NCBI RefSeq assembly: GCF_017565645.3
Contig: NZ_CP086136.1
Span: 1,626,001 to 1,690,000, forward strand
Reading direction: 5' to 3'
DNA length: 64,000 bases
Source of the DNA: Bradyrhizobium barranii subsp. barranii
Lineage (GTDB): Bacteria; Pseudomonadota; Alphaproteobacteria; Rhizobiales; Xanthobacteraceae
Shown here: positions 43,923-53,865 of the stretch, in pieces
Layout: each line of letters starts with the position of its first letter
How positions within the stretch are numbered: the first letter of the stretch is position 1
Made by a program: the position numbers and the translations under genes
The notes under the pieces: model-generated
The model's database searches: none
What the model was told of the DNA's origin: nothing
The model's input: only the letters and a program-made list of their open reading frames with translations

Positions 43923-44420
43923 TTACATGAGTGCGTATCGAACCCGTTCGCGCTTCGCCAGCAGCGGCAGGGCTTCGCCGGCGATCCAGGTCTTGAAATG
44001 TGCGCTCTCCTGATGCGCCTTGAAAGCCGCCTCGTCGCGGAACAGCTCGTAGAACAGGAACTGGGCCGGATTGTCCCTGGCGCGCGAGATCAGGAACAGC
44101 TTGACGCCCTCCTCGCGCTGCGCCTCCGGCAGGAAGCGGTCGAGGATCGCGGCGACCTTGTCGGCCTCGCCGGGCTTGGCCTCCCATTGCGCGACGACGA
44201 GCAGGCCGCCGCCGTCGACGGCGTCGCTGAGGGATTTCTGCGTGGCATAGTGGTTCATGGTCCTTGCTCCTTGCTGCTGGGCTTGAGATGACGCCGCCGC
44301 CCATGGCGAGAGATAGATCGCCAGGACGGCGCCGAAGGCCCGGATCACCGATCTGCGGCTGAACGCTTCGTGGACGCGCGGAACCAGCCGCTGATGTGTC
44401 GATCGCATGCTTGTCTCCAT
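43923..44420 (-). CDS. Putative quinol monooxygenase, ABM domain, exported
   Basis: A 165-residue protein. N-terminal SRRSVIRAFGAVLAIYL looks like a twin-arginine signal, ending near ASSQAQ. The C-terminal 95 residues are one antibiotic-biosynthesis monooxygenase (ABM, YgiN-like) domain: LLVVAQWEAKPGEADKVAAILDRFL, FLFYELFRDEAAFKAHQESAHFKTW. These cofactor-free enzymes oxidise quinols or polyketides. Two ATGs, 44420 and 44408, both have ribosome sites. The gene is convergent with the acyltransferase and lies inside the glc locus on the opposite strand. Confidence 0.85.
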   Translation of the reverse strand: METSMRSTHQRLVPRVHEAFSRRSVIRAFGAVLAIYLSPWAAASSQAQQQGARTMNHYATQKSLSDAVDGGGLLVVAQWEAKPGEADKVAAILDRFLPEAQREEGVKLFLISRARDNPAQFLFYELFRDEAAFKAHQESAHFKTWIAGEALPLLAKRERVRYALM

Positions 44421-44629
44421 CGGTTGGCCTCGATCGCGATCGGCGCAAGCTTGTAGCGAGGGTCTGCCGGCTTTGGTTCGCCGCTGATCGAAGTGTCGAT
44501 GTCGTGAACGCTTCGATCATGATCGAAGCGTCGTGGTCGCCCGTGCAGGATCCCCGACTGCACCGGCGCTGATCGCCGGCGTCACGCCGCATTTGATTTT
44601 GGCGGCGAATTTCGCTACCGCCTTTTCCC

Positions 44630-45868
44630 GTGGATACGCTCAGGGTCAGAGACGCCAAAGACGTCGAAGAGGTGGTGCGCGCGGCGATTGCCAACGAGCA
44701 GCCGCTCGAGATCATCGGTCATGGCAGCAAGCGCGGCATTGGCCACACAATGGCGACCAACGCCGTGCTCGACCTCTCCGCGCTGAATGCCGTCACCTCT
44801 TACGAACCCAACGAGCTGATCGTCACGCTCCAGGCCGGCGCCCCGCTGGCCGATGTGCTGTCGCTGATCGATGCCAAGAACCAGCAATTCGCCTTCGAGC
44901 CGATGAATACGGCGCCGCTGCTCGGCACGCCCGCGTTGGGTACCATCGGCGGCATGATCGCGGCCGGTCTTGCCGGTCCGCGACGGATCAAGGCGGGCGG
45001 GGCGCGCGATCACCTGCTCGGGGCGCACGCCGTCTCCGGTTTCGGCGACAGCTTCAAGACCGGCGGCAAGGTGGTGAAGAACGTCACCGGCTACGACCTC
45101 TGCAAGCTGCTGGCGGGGTCCTGGGGCACGCTGTCGGTGATGACCGAGGTGACGTTCAAGGTGATGCCGAAGCCCGAAGCGGAGCGGACGCTGCTGCTGC
45201 GCGGGCTCGACGATGCCGTCGCCAACAAGGCGATGACCGCGGCGCTCGGCTCGCCCTTCGACGTCTCCGCCGCCGCGCATCTGCCGAAATCGGCCTTCCG
45301 GGCGAAGACCGACGGGCTGGGCGACATCGCCAGCCAGGGCGAAGCGCTGACCGTGCTGCGGCTCGAGGGCATCACGGCGTCCGCCGCGCACCGCGCCGGC
45401 TCGCTGCGCGAATTGTTGGCGCCGTTCGGAACCGCGACGCTGGTCGAGGATGTGGCGTCCGCCGCATTGTGGGCCACGATCCGCGACGTCCTGCCGTTCG
45501 CGGCCGGCGGTGCAGTTGGGGCCTGGCCGGTGTGGCGGATCGTCTGTCCGCCGGCTTCCGGCGCGGCGCTCGGGACCCAGCTGGCGCGCGAGACCGGCGG
45601 CGACATCATCTACGATTGGGGCGGCGGCCTGATCTGGGCCGCACTGCCGCCGAAGGCCGATGCGCATGCCCCGGCCGTGCGCCAGCGCGCGGATGCGGTC
45701 GGCGGGCACGCCACGCTGATCCGGGCGGCCGAGGACGTCAGGCGCGGTGTGGACGTATTCCATCCGCAGGCGCCCGGCGTCGCCGCGCTGAGCGATCGGG
45801 TCCGCGCCAGTTTCGATCCGAAAACCATTCTCAACCGGGGGCGGCTGACGCGGGGCGCTGCGGCATGA
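44630..45868 (+). CDS. glcE: Glycolate oxidase subunit GlcE
   Basis: A 412-residue FAD-binding protein of the GlcE type. It has a shortened PCMH domain: LEIIGHGSKRGIG near residue 27, NELIVTLQAGAPLADVL, PALGTIGGMIAAGLAGPRR and GKVVKNVTGYDLCKLLAGSWGTL. The start is a GTG at 44630 that matches the usual GlcE N-terminus. Its stop overlaps the glcF start as ATGA (45865-45868), so the two are translationally coupled. It is the second flavin subunit of the glycolate oxidase complex. Confidence 0.94.
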   Translation: MDTLRVRDAKDVEEVVRAAIANEQPLEIIGHGSKRGIGHTMATNAVLDLSALNAVTSYEPNELIVTLQAGAPLADVLSLIDAKNQQFAFEPMNTAPLLGTPALGTIGGMIAAGLAGPRRIKAGGARDHLLGAHAVSGFGDSFKTGGKVVKNVTGYDLCKLLAGSWGTLSVMTEVTFKVMPKPEAERTLLLRGLDDAVANKAMTAALGSPFDVSAAAHLPKSAFRAKTDGLGDIASQGEALTVLRLEGITASAAHRAGSLRELLAPFGTATLVEDVASAALWATIRDVLPFAAGGAVGAWPVWRIVCPPASGAALGTQLARETGGDIIYDWGGGLIWAALPPKADAHAPAVRQRADAVGGHATLIRAAEDVRRGVDVFHPQAPGVAALSDRVRASFDPKTILNRGRLTRGAAA

Positions 45869-47187
45869 AGACCGAATTCTCACTGGCGCAGCTCGCCGAC
45901 CCCGACATCGCGGAAGCCGACAAGATCCTGCGCGCCTGCGTCCATTGCGGCTTCTGCACTGCAACCTGTCCGACCTATGTGCTGCTCGGCGACGAGCTCG
46001 ATAGCCCGCGCGGCCGCATCTACCTGATCAAGGAGATGCTGGAGAAGGACCAGGCCCCGACGGCCGAGGTGGTCAAGCATATCGATCGCTGCCTGTCGTG
46101 TCTGTCCTGCATGACGACCTGCCCCTCAGGGGTGAACTACATGCACCTCGTCGACCAGGCCCGGGTCAGGATCGAGCAACGCTACCAGCGGCCGCTGACC
46201 GAGCGGCTGTTGCGCCAGGTGCTGGCCTTTGTCCTGCCGAATCCGCAGCTCTTCCGCACCAGCATGTGGCTGGCGCGGCTCGCCCGTCCGCTTGCCGTAT
46301 TCCTGCCGACGCCGCGGCCGTCGGCGACGCCCGGCCTGATCCAGCGCCTCAAGGCGATGCTGGCGCTGGCGCCGAACCGTCTGCCGTCGCCGGGCCCGCT
46401 CCCCGGCAGCGTGTTCGCGTCACTCGGCAAGAAGCGCGGCCGGGTCGCGCTGCTGCAGGGCTGTGCCCAGCAGGTGCTGGCGCCGCGCATCAACCAGGCC
46501 GCCATCAGCCTCCTCACCCGCCACGGCATTGAGGTTGTCCTGGTCCGGGACGAGCAGTGCTGCGGCGCGCTGACCCATCATCTGGGCAACGACCAGGATG
46601 CGTTGGCGCGGGCCCGCGCCAACGTCGCGGCGTGGCGAAAGGAAGCGGCCGGCGAGGGGCTCGACGCCATCCTGGTAACGGCCTCCGGCTGCGGCACGGT
46701 GATCAAGGACTACGGCTACCTGCTGCGCGAGGACACGGCGTTCGCGGCCGATGCGGCGCAGGTGTCCACGCTCGCCAAGGACATCACCGAATTCGTCGCC
46801 GGCCTCGAGCTCGCGACCACTACGCGACAGGACAACATCGTCGTCGCCTATCACTCCGCGTGTTCGTTGCAGCACGGCCAGAAAATCACGGGCCTTCCGA
46901 AAGAATTGCTTTCCAAGAATGGATTCGTGGTGAAAGATGTGCCGGAGAGCCATTTGTGTTGCGGCTCGGCGGGGACCTACAACATTCTCCAGCCCGAGCT
47001 TGCGGGCCGGTTGCGCGACCGCAAGGTCGCCAACATCGCAAGCGTCAAGCCGGACATGATTGCCGCGGGCAATATCGGCTGCATGGTGCAGATTGCCAGT
47101 GGCACGTCAGTTCCGGTCGTACACACGATTGAGCTTCTCGATTGGGCTACGGGCGGGTCGCGGCCGGCATTGAATGCCTCGAGCTAG
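45865..47187 (+). CDS. glcF: Glycolate oxidase iron-sulfur subunit GlcF
   Basis: A 440-residue protein with two N-terminal 4Fe-4S motifs: C25, C28, C31, C35 (CVHCGFCTATCP) and C76, C79, C82, C86 (CLSCLSCMTTCP). Two CCG-type cysteine-rich domains follow: RDEQCCGALTHH near residue 230 and ESHLCCGSAGTYN near residue 365. It passes electrons from the flavin subunits to membrane quinone. The start overlaps glcE by four bases. Confidence 0.95.
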   Translation: MKTEFSLAQLADPDIAEADKILRACVHCGFCTATCPTYVLLGDELDSPRGRIYLIKEMLEKDQAPTAEVVKHIDRCLSCLSCMTTCPSGVNYMHLVDQARVRIEQRYQRPLTERLLRQVLAFVLPNPQLFRTSMWLARLARPLAVFLPTPRPSATPGLIQRLKAMLALAPNRLPSPGPLPGSVFASLGKKRGRVALLQGCAQQVLAPRINQAAISLLTRHGIEVVLVRDEQCCGALTHHLGNDQDALARARANVAAWRKEAAGEGLDAILVTASGCGTVIKDYGYLLREDTAFAADAAQVSTLAKDITEFVAGLELATTTRQDNIVVAYHSACSLQHGQKITGLPKELLSKNGFVVKDVPESHLCCGSAGTYNILQPELAGRLRDRKVANIASVKPDMIAAGNIGCMVQIASGTSVPVVHTIELLDWATGGSRPALNASS

Positions 47188-47255
47188 CCTTCGTCCGGAG
47201 GTGACGGCTGAAGACGCCCGATCGACCATTGTTCGGCGGCAACAGGAGGACCACG

Positions 47256-47606
<351 letters not shown>

Positions 47607-48041
47607 GCCCCGAGGTAGGGTCCAAGTCAGGTCCAAGGTGAGGGCAAAGGCTGGGTCCATCCCGACGACAACGACCGACAACAGGAAGGCCGCAGCGGTG
47701 ACGCTGCGGCCTTTTTGCATCGGCACAATGGTCTCGGCGGTTGTCGTTTCTCGCGTCAGTCCGATTCGTGGCACAGGCACCCTGCACCGGCGGCTCCCGT
47801 ATTAATCCGGGCGGCTCTGTGCACTTTGGAATGAAAATAATGTGATCGAGAAGCAACACAGGCGGACAACCTTCTGTAGAATCGTCAGAACGCCTAAAAA
47901 GTCGGCAGATGCTCGTGATTTTTGCTTCACGGTTCGCATCCTCCCATCCAGATTGTCGCGGTAACGAAATTTTGCAGACACGTCGTACGCCCGGGGGGCT
48001 TCCGGGAAACCGACTGGGTAGAACTGGTGATGGGGATCGAA
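47607..48041. other. Intergenic region, histone-like gene to porin gene
   Basis: 435 bp. The first part holds the terminator of the histone-like gene (47688-47716). The part after 47800 has lower GC and probably carries the promoter of the porin gene. The frame extending upstream of the porin start is not protein-like. Confidence 0.45.
47688..47716 (+). terminator. Intrinsic terminator
   Basis: A perfect 10-bp stem GGCCGCAGCG/CGCTGCGGCC with loop GTGA is followed by TTTTT. It lies 82 bp after the stop of the histone-like gene. Confidence 0.9.
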
Positions 48042-49073
48042 ATGAAAAAAGTGGCTTTGTTGGCAACGGCGCTGGCAATGGTGACGGGTTCGGCTTTCGC
48101 GGCAGACATGCCGGTCAAGGCTCTGAAGGCCCCGCCGCCGCCCGCCTTTGACCCCTGGGATGTCGCCTTCGGCGCCGGCATCATGAGCGATTACATCTTC
48201 CGCGGCGTCACTCAGTCGAACCACAATCCGTCGGTCGCGGCCTATTTCGAGCCGCGCTACAACGTCAACAAGGACCTCCAGCTCTACGTCGGTGCGTCCG
48301 CGGAGAGCATCTCGTTCCCGAACCGCGCCGCGGCTGAAGTCGACATCTACGGCGGTATCCGCCCGACCTTCGGCATGTTCGCCTTCGACTTCGGTATCTG
48401 GGGCTACCTCTATCCGGGCGGAAGCTGCTTCGGTTCGCAGGGCACCCTCGCCCAGGGCAATTGCGGGACCGGCCTCGACAATTCGCAGGGCGCGATCGGC
48501 CTTCCGATCAACGGCAACTTCGCCAAGAAGGACGCAAGCTTCTACGAAGTCTACGCCAAGCTGAATCTCAACATCAACGACCAGTGGGTCGTTGGTTTCA
48601 ACGAGTACTATTCGCCGAACTTCCTGAACCTCGGTGCCTGGGGCAACTACGCCTCGATCACCGCCAAGTGGACCGCGCCGAGCACCACGTTCGGTGCCAG
48701 CGGCGTCGGCATGTATGTGTCGGGTGAATTCGGCCGTCAGTGGCTCGGCACGTCCGACATCTTCTACGGCATTGCCGGCGACCCGCTGTATTCCAACGGC
48801 ATCAAGGAGCCGAGCTACAACACCTGGAACGTCGGCGTCGGCTTCACCTACAAGGTGTTCACGCTCGATCTGCGCTACTACGACACCGACCTCTCGAAGG
48901 GTAACTGCAACGCCTTCACCAGCGACTTCTCGGCCACCAACTCCAGCCCCGGTTTCGTGACGCCCATCAATGGCGGCGCGAACGCGGCCACGGCGTTCGG
49001 CTCCAACTGGTGCAGCGCGGCCGGCGTCGCCAAGCTCTCGGTCGACCTGACGGCGATGACCAACCTGAAGTAA
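48042..49073 (+). CDS. TorF family putative outer-membrane porin
   Basis: A 343-residue outer-membrane beta-barrel protein. The signal peptide is MKKVALLATALAMVTGSAFA, followed by a Pro-rich spacer and then alternating strands: FGAGIMSDYIFRGVTQSNHNPS, the family opening with D-Y-x-F-R-G-x-T-Q, and WNVGVGFTYKVFTLDLRYYDTD near the end. Two Cys pairs lie in loops (GGSCFGSQG...NCGTG; GNCNAF...NWCSAAG). It probably forms a general or specific pore. ATG at 48042 is preferred (GGGG five bases upstream, signal starts at once). Confidence 0.88.
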   Translation: MKKVALLATALAMVTGSAFAADMPVKALKAPPPPAFDPWDVAFGAGIMSDYIFRGVTQSNHNPSVAAYFEPRYNVNKDLQLYVGASAESISFPNRAAAEVDIYGGIRPTFGMFAFDFGIWGYLYPGGSCFGSQGTLAQGNCGTGLDNSQGAIGLPINGNFAKKDASFYEVYAKLNLNINDQWVVGFNEYYSPNFLNLGAWGNYASITAKWTAPSTTFGASGVGMYVSGEFGRQWLGTSDIFYGIAGDPLYSNGIKEPSYNTWNVGVGFTYKVFTLDLRYYDTDLSKGNCNAFTSDFSATNSSPGFVTPINGGANAATAFGSNWCSAAGVAKLSVDLTAMTNLK

Positions 49074-49098
49074 GTTTCTTCCCGAGACGACCTAACGA

Positions 49099-49126
49099 GG
49101 GCGGCAGAGCAATCTGCCGCCCTTTT
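49099..49126 (+). terminator. Intrinsic terminator of the porin gene
   Basis: A perfect 10-bp stem GGGCGGCAGA/TCTGCCGCCC with loop GCAA, followed by TTTT, 26 bp after the porin stop. Confidence 0.88.
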
Positions 49127-49134
49127 GCTTTGGG

Positions 49135-49178
49135 CGTAGGGTCGTCTGTGAGAGCGCGTAGGGTCGTCTGTGAGAGCG
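49135..49178. repeat. 22-bp tandem duplication
   Basis: The 22 bases at 49135-49156 (CGTAGGGTCGTCTGTGAGAG then CG) are exactly repeated at 49157-49178, directly after the porin terminator. Identity suggests recent slippage or a small variable-number array. Confidence 0.85.
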
Positions 49179-49249
49179 CTCGGCCTGCATTGGTTCGAGA
49201 CGCGCCGTAAGGGCGGCGCTCCCCACCATGAGGGTCTAGGATCTTGCCG

Positions 49250-49305
49250 CGAGACAGACCTCATCCTGAGGAGCCCGCCGGAGGCGGGCGTCTCGTAAGG
49301 ATGGC
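49250..49305. repeat. Dispersed extragenic repeat
   Basis: CCTCATCCTGAGGAGCCCGC then GGGCGTCTCGTAAGGATG: a sequence with the CCTCAT...GAGGAG...GTCTCG...GGATG layout of a repeat frequent in Bradyrhizobium and Rhodopseudomonas. It contains nested small palindromes (CCTCATCCTGAGG; GCCCGCCGGAGGCGGGC). Confidence 0.6.
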
Positions 49306-49353
49306 TGCAACGAAGGTCCTGTCGAGGCTAGCCTCAGGCCTGGTTGTGCCGCC

Positions 49354-51117
49354 TCAGCTCGCCGCGGTCGGCTCCGCCTGGGCCGGCTCGCCGTCCTTGC
49401 CGAGGACGTGGATCTCGCCGTCCTTCACCAACGCCACCTTGCGGGTGTGGAAGGCGTCGAGCGTCGAGCGGTGGCCGATCGAGACGAGGGTGGCCTGCGG
49501 CAGCTTCTCCGCCAGCAGCCGGTACAACCGGGCTTCCGATGGTTCGTCCAGCGACGCCGTGGCCTCGTCGAGGAACAGATAATCCGGCACGTGCAGCAGG
49601 GCGCGCGCGAGCCCCAGGCGCTGCTGCTCGCCGAGCGAGAGCGTCCTGTTCCAATGACCGTCCTCGTCGAGTCGCTCGGCCAGCTTCGGCATGCCGACCG
49701 CAATGAGTGCGTCCCGGATTTTCTCCGGTGCGACGGCGCCATGTTCTGCCGGGTAGATGACCGCGTCGCCTAGCGGGCCGATCGGGAAGTAGGGGCGCTG
49801 CGGTAGCATCATCAGCTTCGATTTCCCGGGTATGGCGATGGTGCCGGTGCCGAACGGCCAGACGCCGGCAATGGCCCGGAAAAGCGTCGACTTGCCGGAG
49901 CCCGACGGCCCGGTCACCAAGACCCGCTCCGCCGGTTGGATCGTGAAGGCATCGGCTGCGACCAGAGGCGCACCGTTCGGTAGCTTCACGAGCAGCTGCT
50001 TGAGCGCGATCGCCGTCGTGCTGCCGGATGGTGCAAGGCCGATGGTCGGCTCATGCGTCGGCGGGTGTGCGGCCGAGGCCACCGACATCTCGAAGCCGTC
50101 GAGACGGGCGACGATCGCGCGCCATTCCGCCAGCGCCCGGTAGGCCACCACGAAGAACGACAGCGCACCCTGGACGCTCGAGAAGGCCGATGCCGTCTGC
50201 ATCATGTCGCCGAGCTGGATCTTCTTGGCGAAGAAGGCTGGCGCCACCAGCACGTAGGGAAAGATCACGGCAGCCTGCTGATAGCTCGCCGTGAACGCGG
50301 TGAGGCGCTTGGTCCGGCTCATGATGGCGTACCAGTTGCCGATCACGAAGCCAAAGCGACGGAAGAGACCGCCGCGTTCGGCACCCTCGCCCTTGAGCAG
50401 CGCGATCTGCTCGGAATTCTCGCGGACGCGGACGAGGTTGAAGCGGAAGTCGGCCTCATAGCGCTGTTGCTCGAAATTGAGATTGACCAGCGGGGCGCCG
50501 ATCCAGTGCGTCAACGCGGTGCCGAAGATCGCGTAGATCAGCGCGCCCCAGCACAGGTAGCCGGGGATCATGAGATCGGTGCCGAACAGGTGCAGCGGCG
50601 CGGCGTTGGACAGGCCCCAGAGGATGATCACGAAGGAGAACAGCGTCACGATCGACGAGAGCAGGCCCAGTCCGATCGTCAGGGTCTGCTCGACAAAGTT
50701 CTTGACGTCGTCGGTGATGCGCTGGTCCGGGTTGTCGGCCGCATCGCCCTTGAGCTGCATGCGGTAATGCGTCGAGCCGTCGAGCCATTCGCGGAGATAG
50801 TGTTGGGTGAGCCACTGCCGCCAGCGGATCTGGAGCCACTGGTTCAGGTACAGCTTGTAGACCGCCAGCGCGATCGCCGTGAAGGCGAGGCCGATGAAGA
50901 TCCAGATCTGCGTGACGAAGGCGTCCCAGTCGCTGTTCTGGAGCGCGCTGTAGAACCGGTTCTGCCACTGGTTCACCAGCACGTCGATCGCGACCAGCGC
51001 CAGCTCGATCGCGATCACGGCGGCGAGCAGGCCGCGGCCGACCCACTTGTCCTCCGATCGGAAATAGGGGGCGGCGATTCGCCAGACGATCGCGAGCGTG
51101 GCGCTGATGTTCTTCAC
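49354..51117 (-). CDS. ABC transporter, fused permease/ATPase, YddA/BclA type (ABC_membrane_2)
   Basis: A 587-residue half-transporter. The N-terminal permease (about residues 1-350, some six segments) is of the SbmA/BacA-related ABC_membrane_2 group: VLVNQWQNRFYSALQNSDW, LNQWLQIRWRQWLTQHYL, NPDQRITDDVKNFVEQTL. The ATPase domain has Walker A GPSGSGKST, signature LSLGEQQRLGLARAL, Walker B YLFLDEATAS and the switch His in SIGHRST. It would export or import peptides or vitamin B12-like compounds. I start at GTG 51117 after AGGAG. In Bradyrhizobium a related protein, BclA, handles plant peptides; equivalence is not shown. Confidence 0.9.
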   Translation of the reverse strand: MKNISATLAIVWRIAAPYFRSEDKWVGRGLLAAVIAIELALVAIDVLVNQWQNRFYSALQNSDWDAFVTQIWIFIGLAFTAIALAVYKLYLNQWLQIRWRQWLTQHYLREWLDGSTHYRMQLKGDAADNPDQRITDDVKNFVEQTLTIGLGLLSSIVTLFSFVIILWGLSNAAPLHLFGTDLMIPGYLCWGALIYAIFGTALTHWIGAPLVNLNFEQQRYEADFRFNLVRVRENSEQIALLKGEGAERGGLFRRFGFVIGNWYAIMSRTKRLTAFTASYQQAAVIFPYVLVAPAFFAKKIQLGDMMQTASAFSSVQGALSFFVVAYRALAEWRAIVARLDGFEMSVASAAHPPTHEPTIGLAPSGSTTAIALKQLLVKLPNGAPLVAADAFTIQPAERVLVTGPSGSGKSTLFRAIAGVWPFGTGTIAIPGKSKLMMLPQRPYFPIGPLGDAVIYPAEHGAVAPEKIRDALIAVGMPKLAERLDEDGHWNRTLSLGEQQRLGLARALLHVPDYLFLDEATASLDEPSEARLYRLLAEKLPQATLVSIGHRSTLDAFHTRKVALVKDGEIHVLGKDGEPAQAEPTAAS

Positions 51118-51424
51118 AGAGCTCTGTCTCCTGAGGGGATGTGCACAACGCCCATAGGCCAAATGGCTGTGGCAACGGCAGAAAGCGCTTAGACTAAAGT
51201 CGCAAGTTCAGCAATTTGCGTTGGCTTGTCGCAGCTTGCAACCCTAGCATGGGTACAACGGCGCGGGGTGGGGGCCTCCGGGACTTCGCGGGCTTGTGAG
51301 CGGACGGGAACCGCCGCACTCGCGAGGAATTCGCGTCCAGCTCGGGGGTTATCGCTTCCAGCGTCAAGCAGGTTCGGCTGTCCACGCGGGCCGCCTGCCG
51401 CAACAGGCGTGGGGGAGGAAGACC
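51118..51424. other. Divergent intergenic region, ABC transporter to permease
   Basis: 307 bp between two divergent membrane transporters. It ends in a strong ribosome site (GGGGGAGGAAG) before the permease ATG. No gene is seen. An inverted pair CCGCCTGCCGC...GGCGTGGGGG near 51390-51420 is imperfect. Confidence 0.4.
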
Positions 51425-53089
<1,665 letters not shown>

Positions 53090-53112
53090 CAGGCCACGCC
53101 TCGCTTCAACGC

Positions 53113-53149
53113 AAATCCCCGCAGGGCTTCGCCGCCTTGCGGGGATTTT
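53113..53149 (+). terminator. Intrinsic terminator of lctP
   Basis: AAATCCCCGCAGGG pairs with CCTTGCGGGGATTT with one mismatch, and a T tract follows. It lies 24 bp after the lctP stop. Confidence 0.85.
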
Positions 53150-53158
53150 TGCATCTAA

Positions 53159-53206
53159 AGTATGATCCGGAAAAGTGCGAACCGGTTTTCCGAAAAGATC
53201 ATGCTC
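53159..53206. repeat. Dispersed palindromic repeat, copy 2
   Basis: AGTATGATCCGGAAAAG opens and TTTTCCGAAAAGATCATGC closes the hairpin. It is the same family as the copy at 30240-30289, and AACCTGAAGCG follows both. Confidence 0.75.
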
Positions 53207-53331
53207 AAACAACAACCTGAAGCGCGATGACGATTCGTCCCAATCTCATCGCGCTTTAGCCTCCGCGAACCTTCTCAACGGCGCCGCCGTCTTATAGAAC
53301 GTGCCGCAAATCAGGTCGGTCGAGAGGTCTC

Positions 53332-53730
53332 ATGGTTTCGCTCAAGCAGATGGCGTGTTTGGCGGTTGCAATGCTCGCGATGTCCACGCTCGCGCGTGCC
53401 GAGGACGGTTTTCCGTTCGGTACCGAGATGACGCTGGAGGCCCTGCCGCAGCCGGGCTCGAAGCGGATTCCGAACATCGAGATCGGCGACAATGGCGAAG
53501 TCGTGCTGGAGCTCTGGTGCAAGGGTGGCAAGGGCCAGTTCTCGGTCGCCGGCAACACGGTGATCTTCGTCCCCGGCCAGATCCAGGACCGTTCCTGTCC
53601 GCCGGCCAGGGCGCAGGCCGACGACGAACTCGTCGCGTCGCTGAGCAGCGTCGAGACCTGGAAGCGTCAGGGCGACGTACTGACACTGATCGGTCCCAAG
53701 CCGCTGCGCTTCAGGACGACGGGGAATTGA
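53332..53730 (+). CDS. Exported META/HslJ-like small protein
   Basis: A 132-residue protein with a signal peptide (VAMLAMSTLARA) and a mature domain with two cysteines likely to pair (LELWCKGGKGQFSV and QDRSCPPARA). The strand order and the final LTLIGPKPLRFR resemble META/HslJ-type periplasmic domains, but the match is judged by eye. It stands alone between two repeat-containing gaps. Confidence 0.7.
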   Translation: MVSLKQMACLAVAMLAMSTLARAEDGFPFGTEMTLEALPQPGSKRIPNIEIGDNGEVVLELWCKGGKGQFSVAGNTVIFVPGQIQDRSCPPARAQADDELVASLSSVETWKRQGDVLTLIGPKPLRFRTTGN

Positions 53731-53744
53731 GGCGCGATCGCTGT

Positions 53745-53843
53745 CGTGCCCCGGCTTGACCGGGGCACCCAGTACGCCGCGGCCTCTCAATTCAACCACA
53801 ACTGTCTCGGAGTACTGGATCGCCCGGTCAAGCCGGGCGATGA
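53745..53843. repeat. Bipartite extragenic repeat, copy 1
   Basis: A first hairpin, GCCCCGGCTTGACCGGGGC, is followed by AGTACGCCGCGGCCTCT and, after 30 bp, a second hairpin ATCGCCCGGTCAAGCCGGGC. The same order occurs at 58119-58222. The two hairpins are related to each other as inverted copies (GGTCAAGCCGGG against CCCGGCTTGACC). Confidence 0.8.
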
Positions 53844-53865
53844 CGGCGAGAGTGGGTGTCTGCGC

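Noticed and set aside
44533..45864. Upstream extension of glcF to 44533
   Set aside because: The added 444 codons overlap glcE in another frame and are arginine-rich. GlcF starts at 45865 with its first Fe-S motif at residue 25.
47229..47255. Earlier start for the histone-like protein
   Set aside because: The nine extra codons end in the AGGAGG ribosome site, which serves the ATG at 47256.
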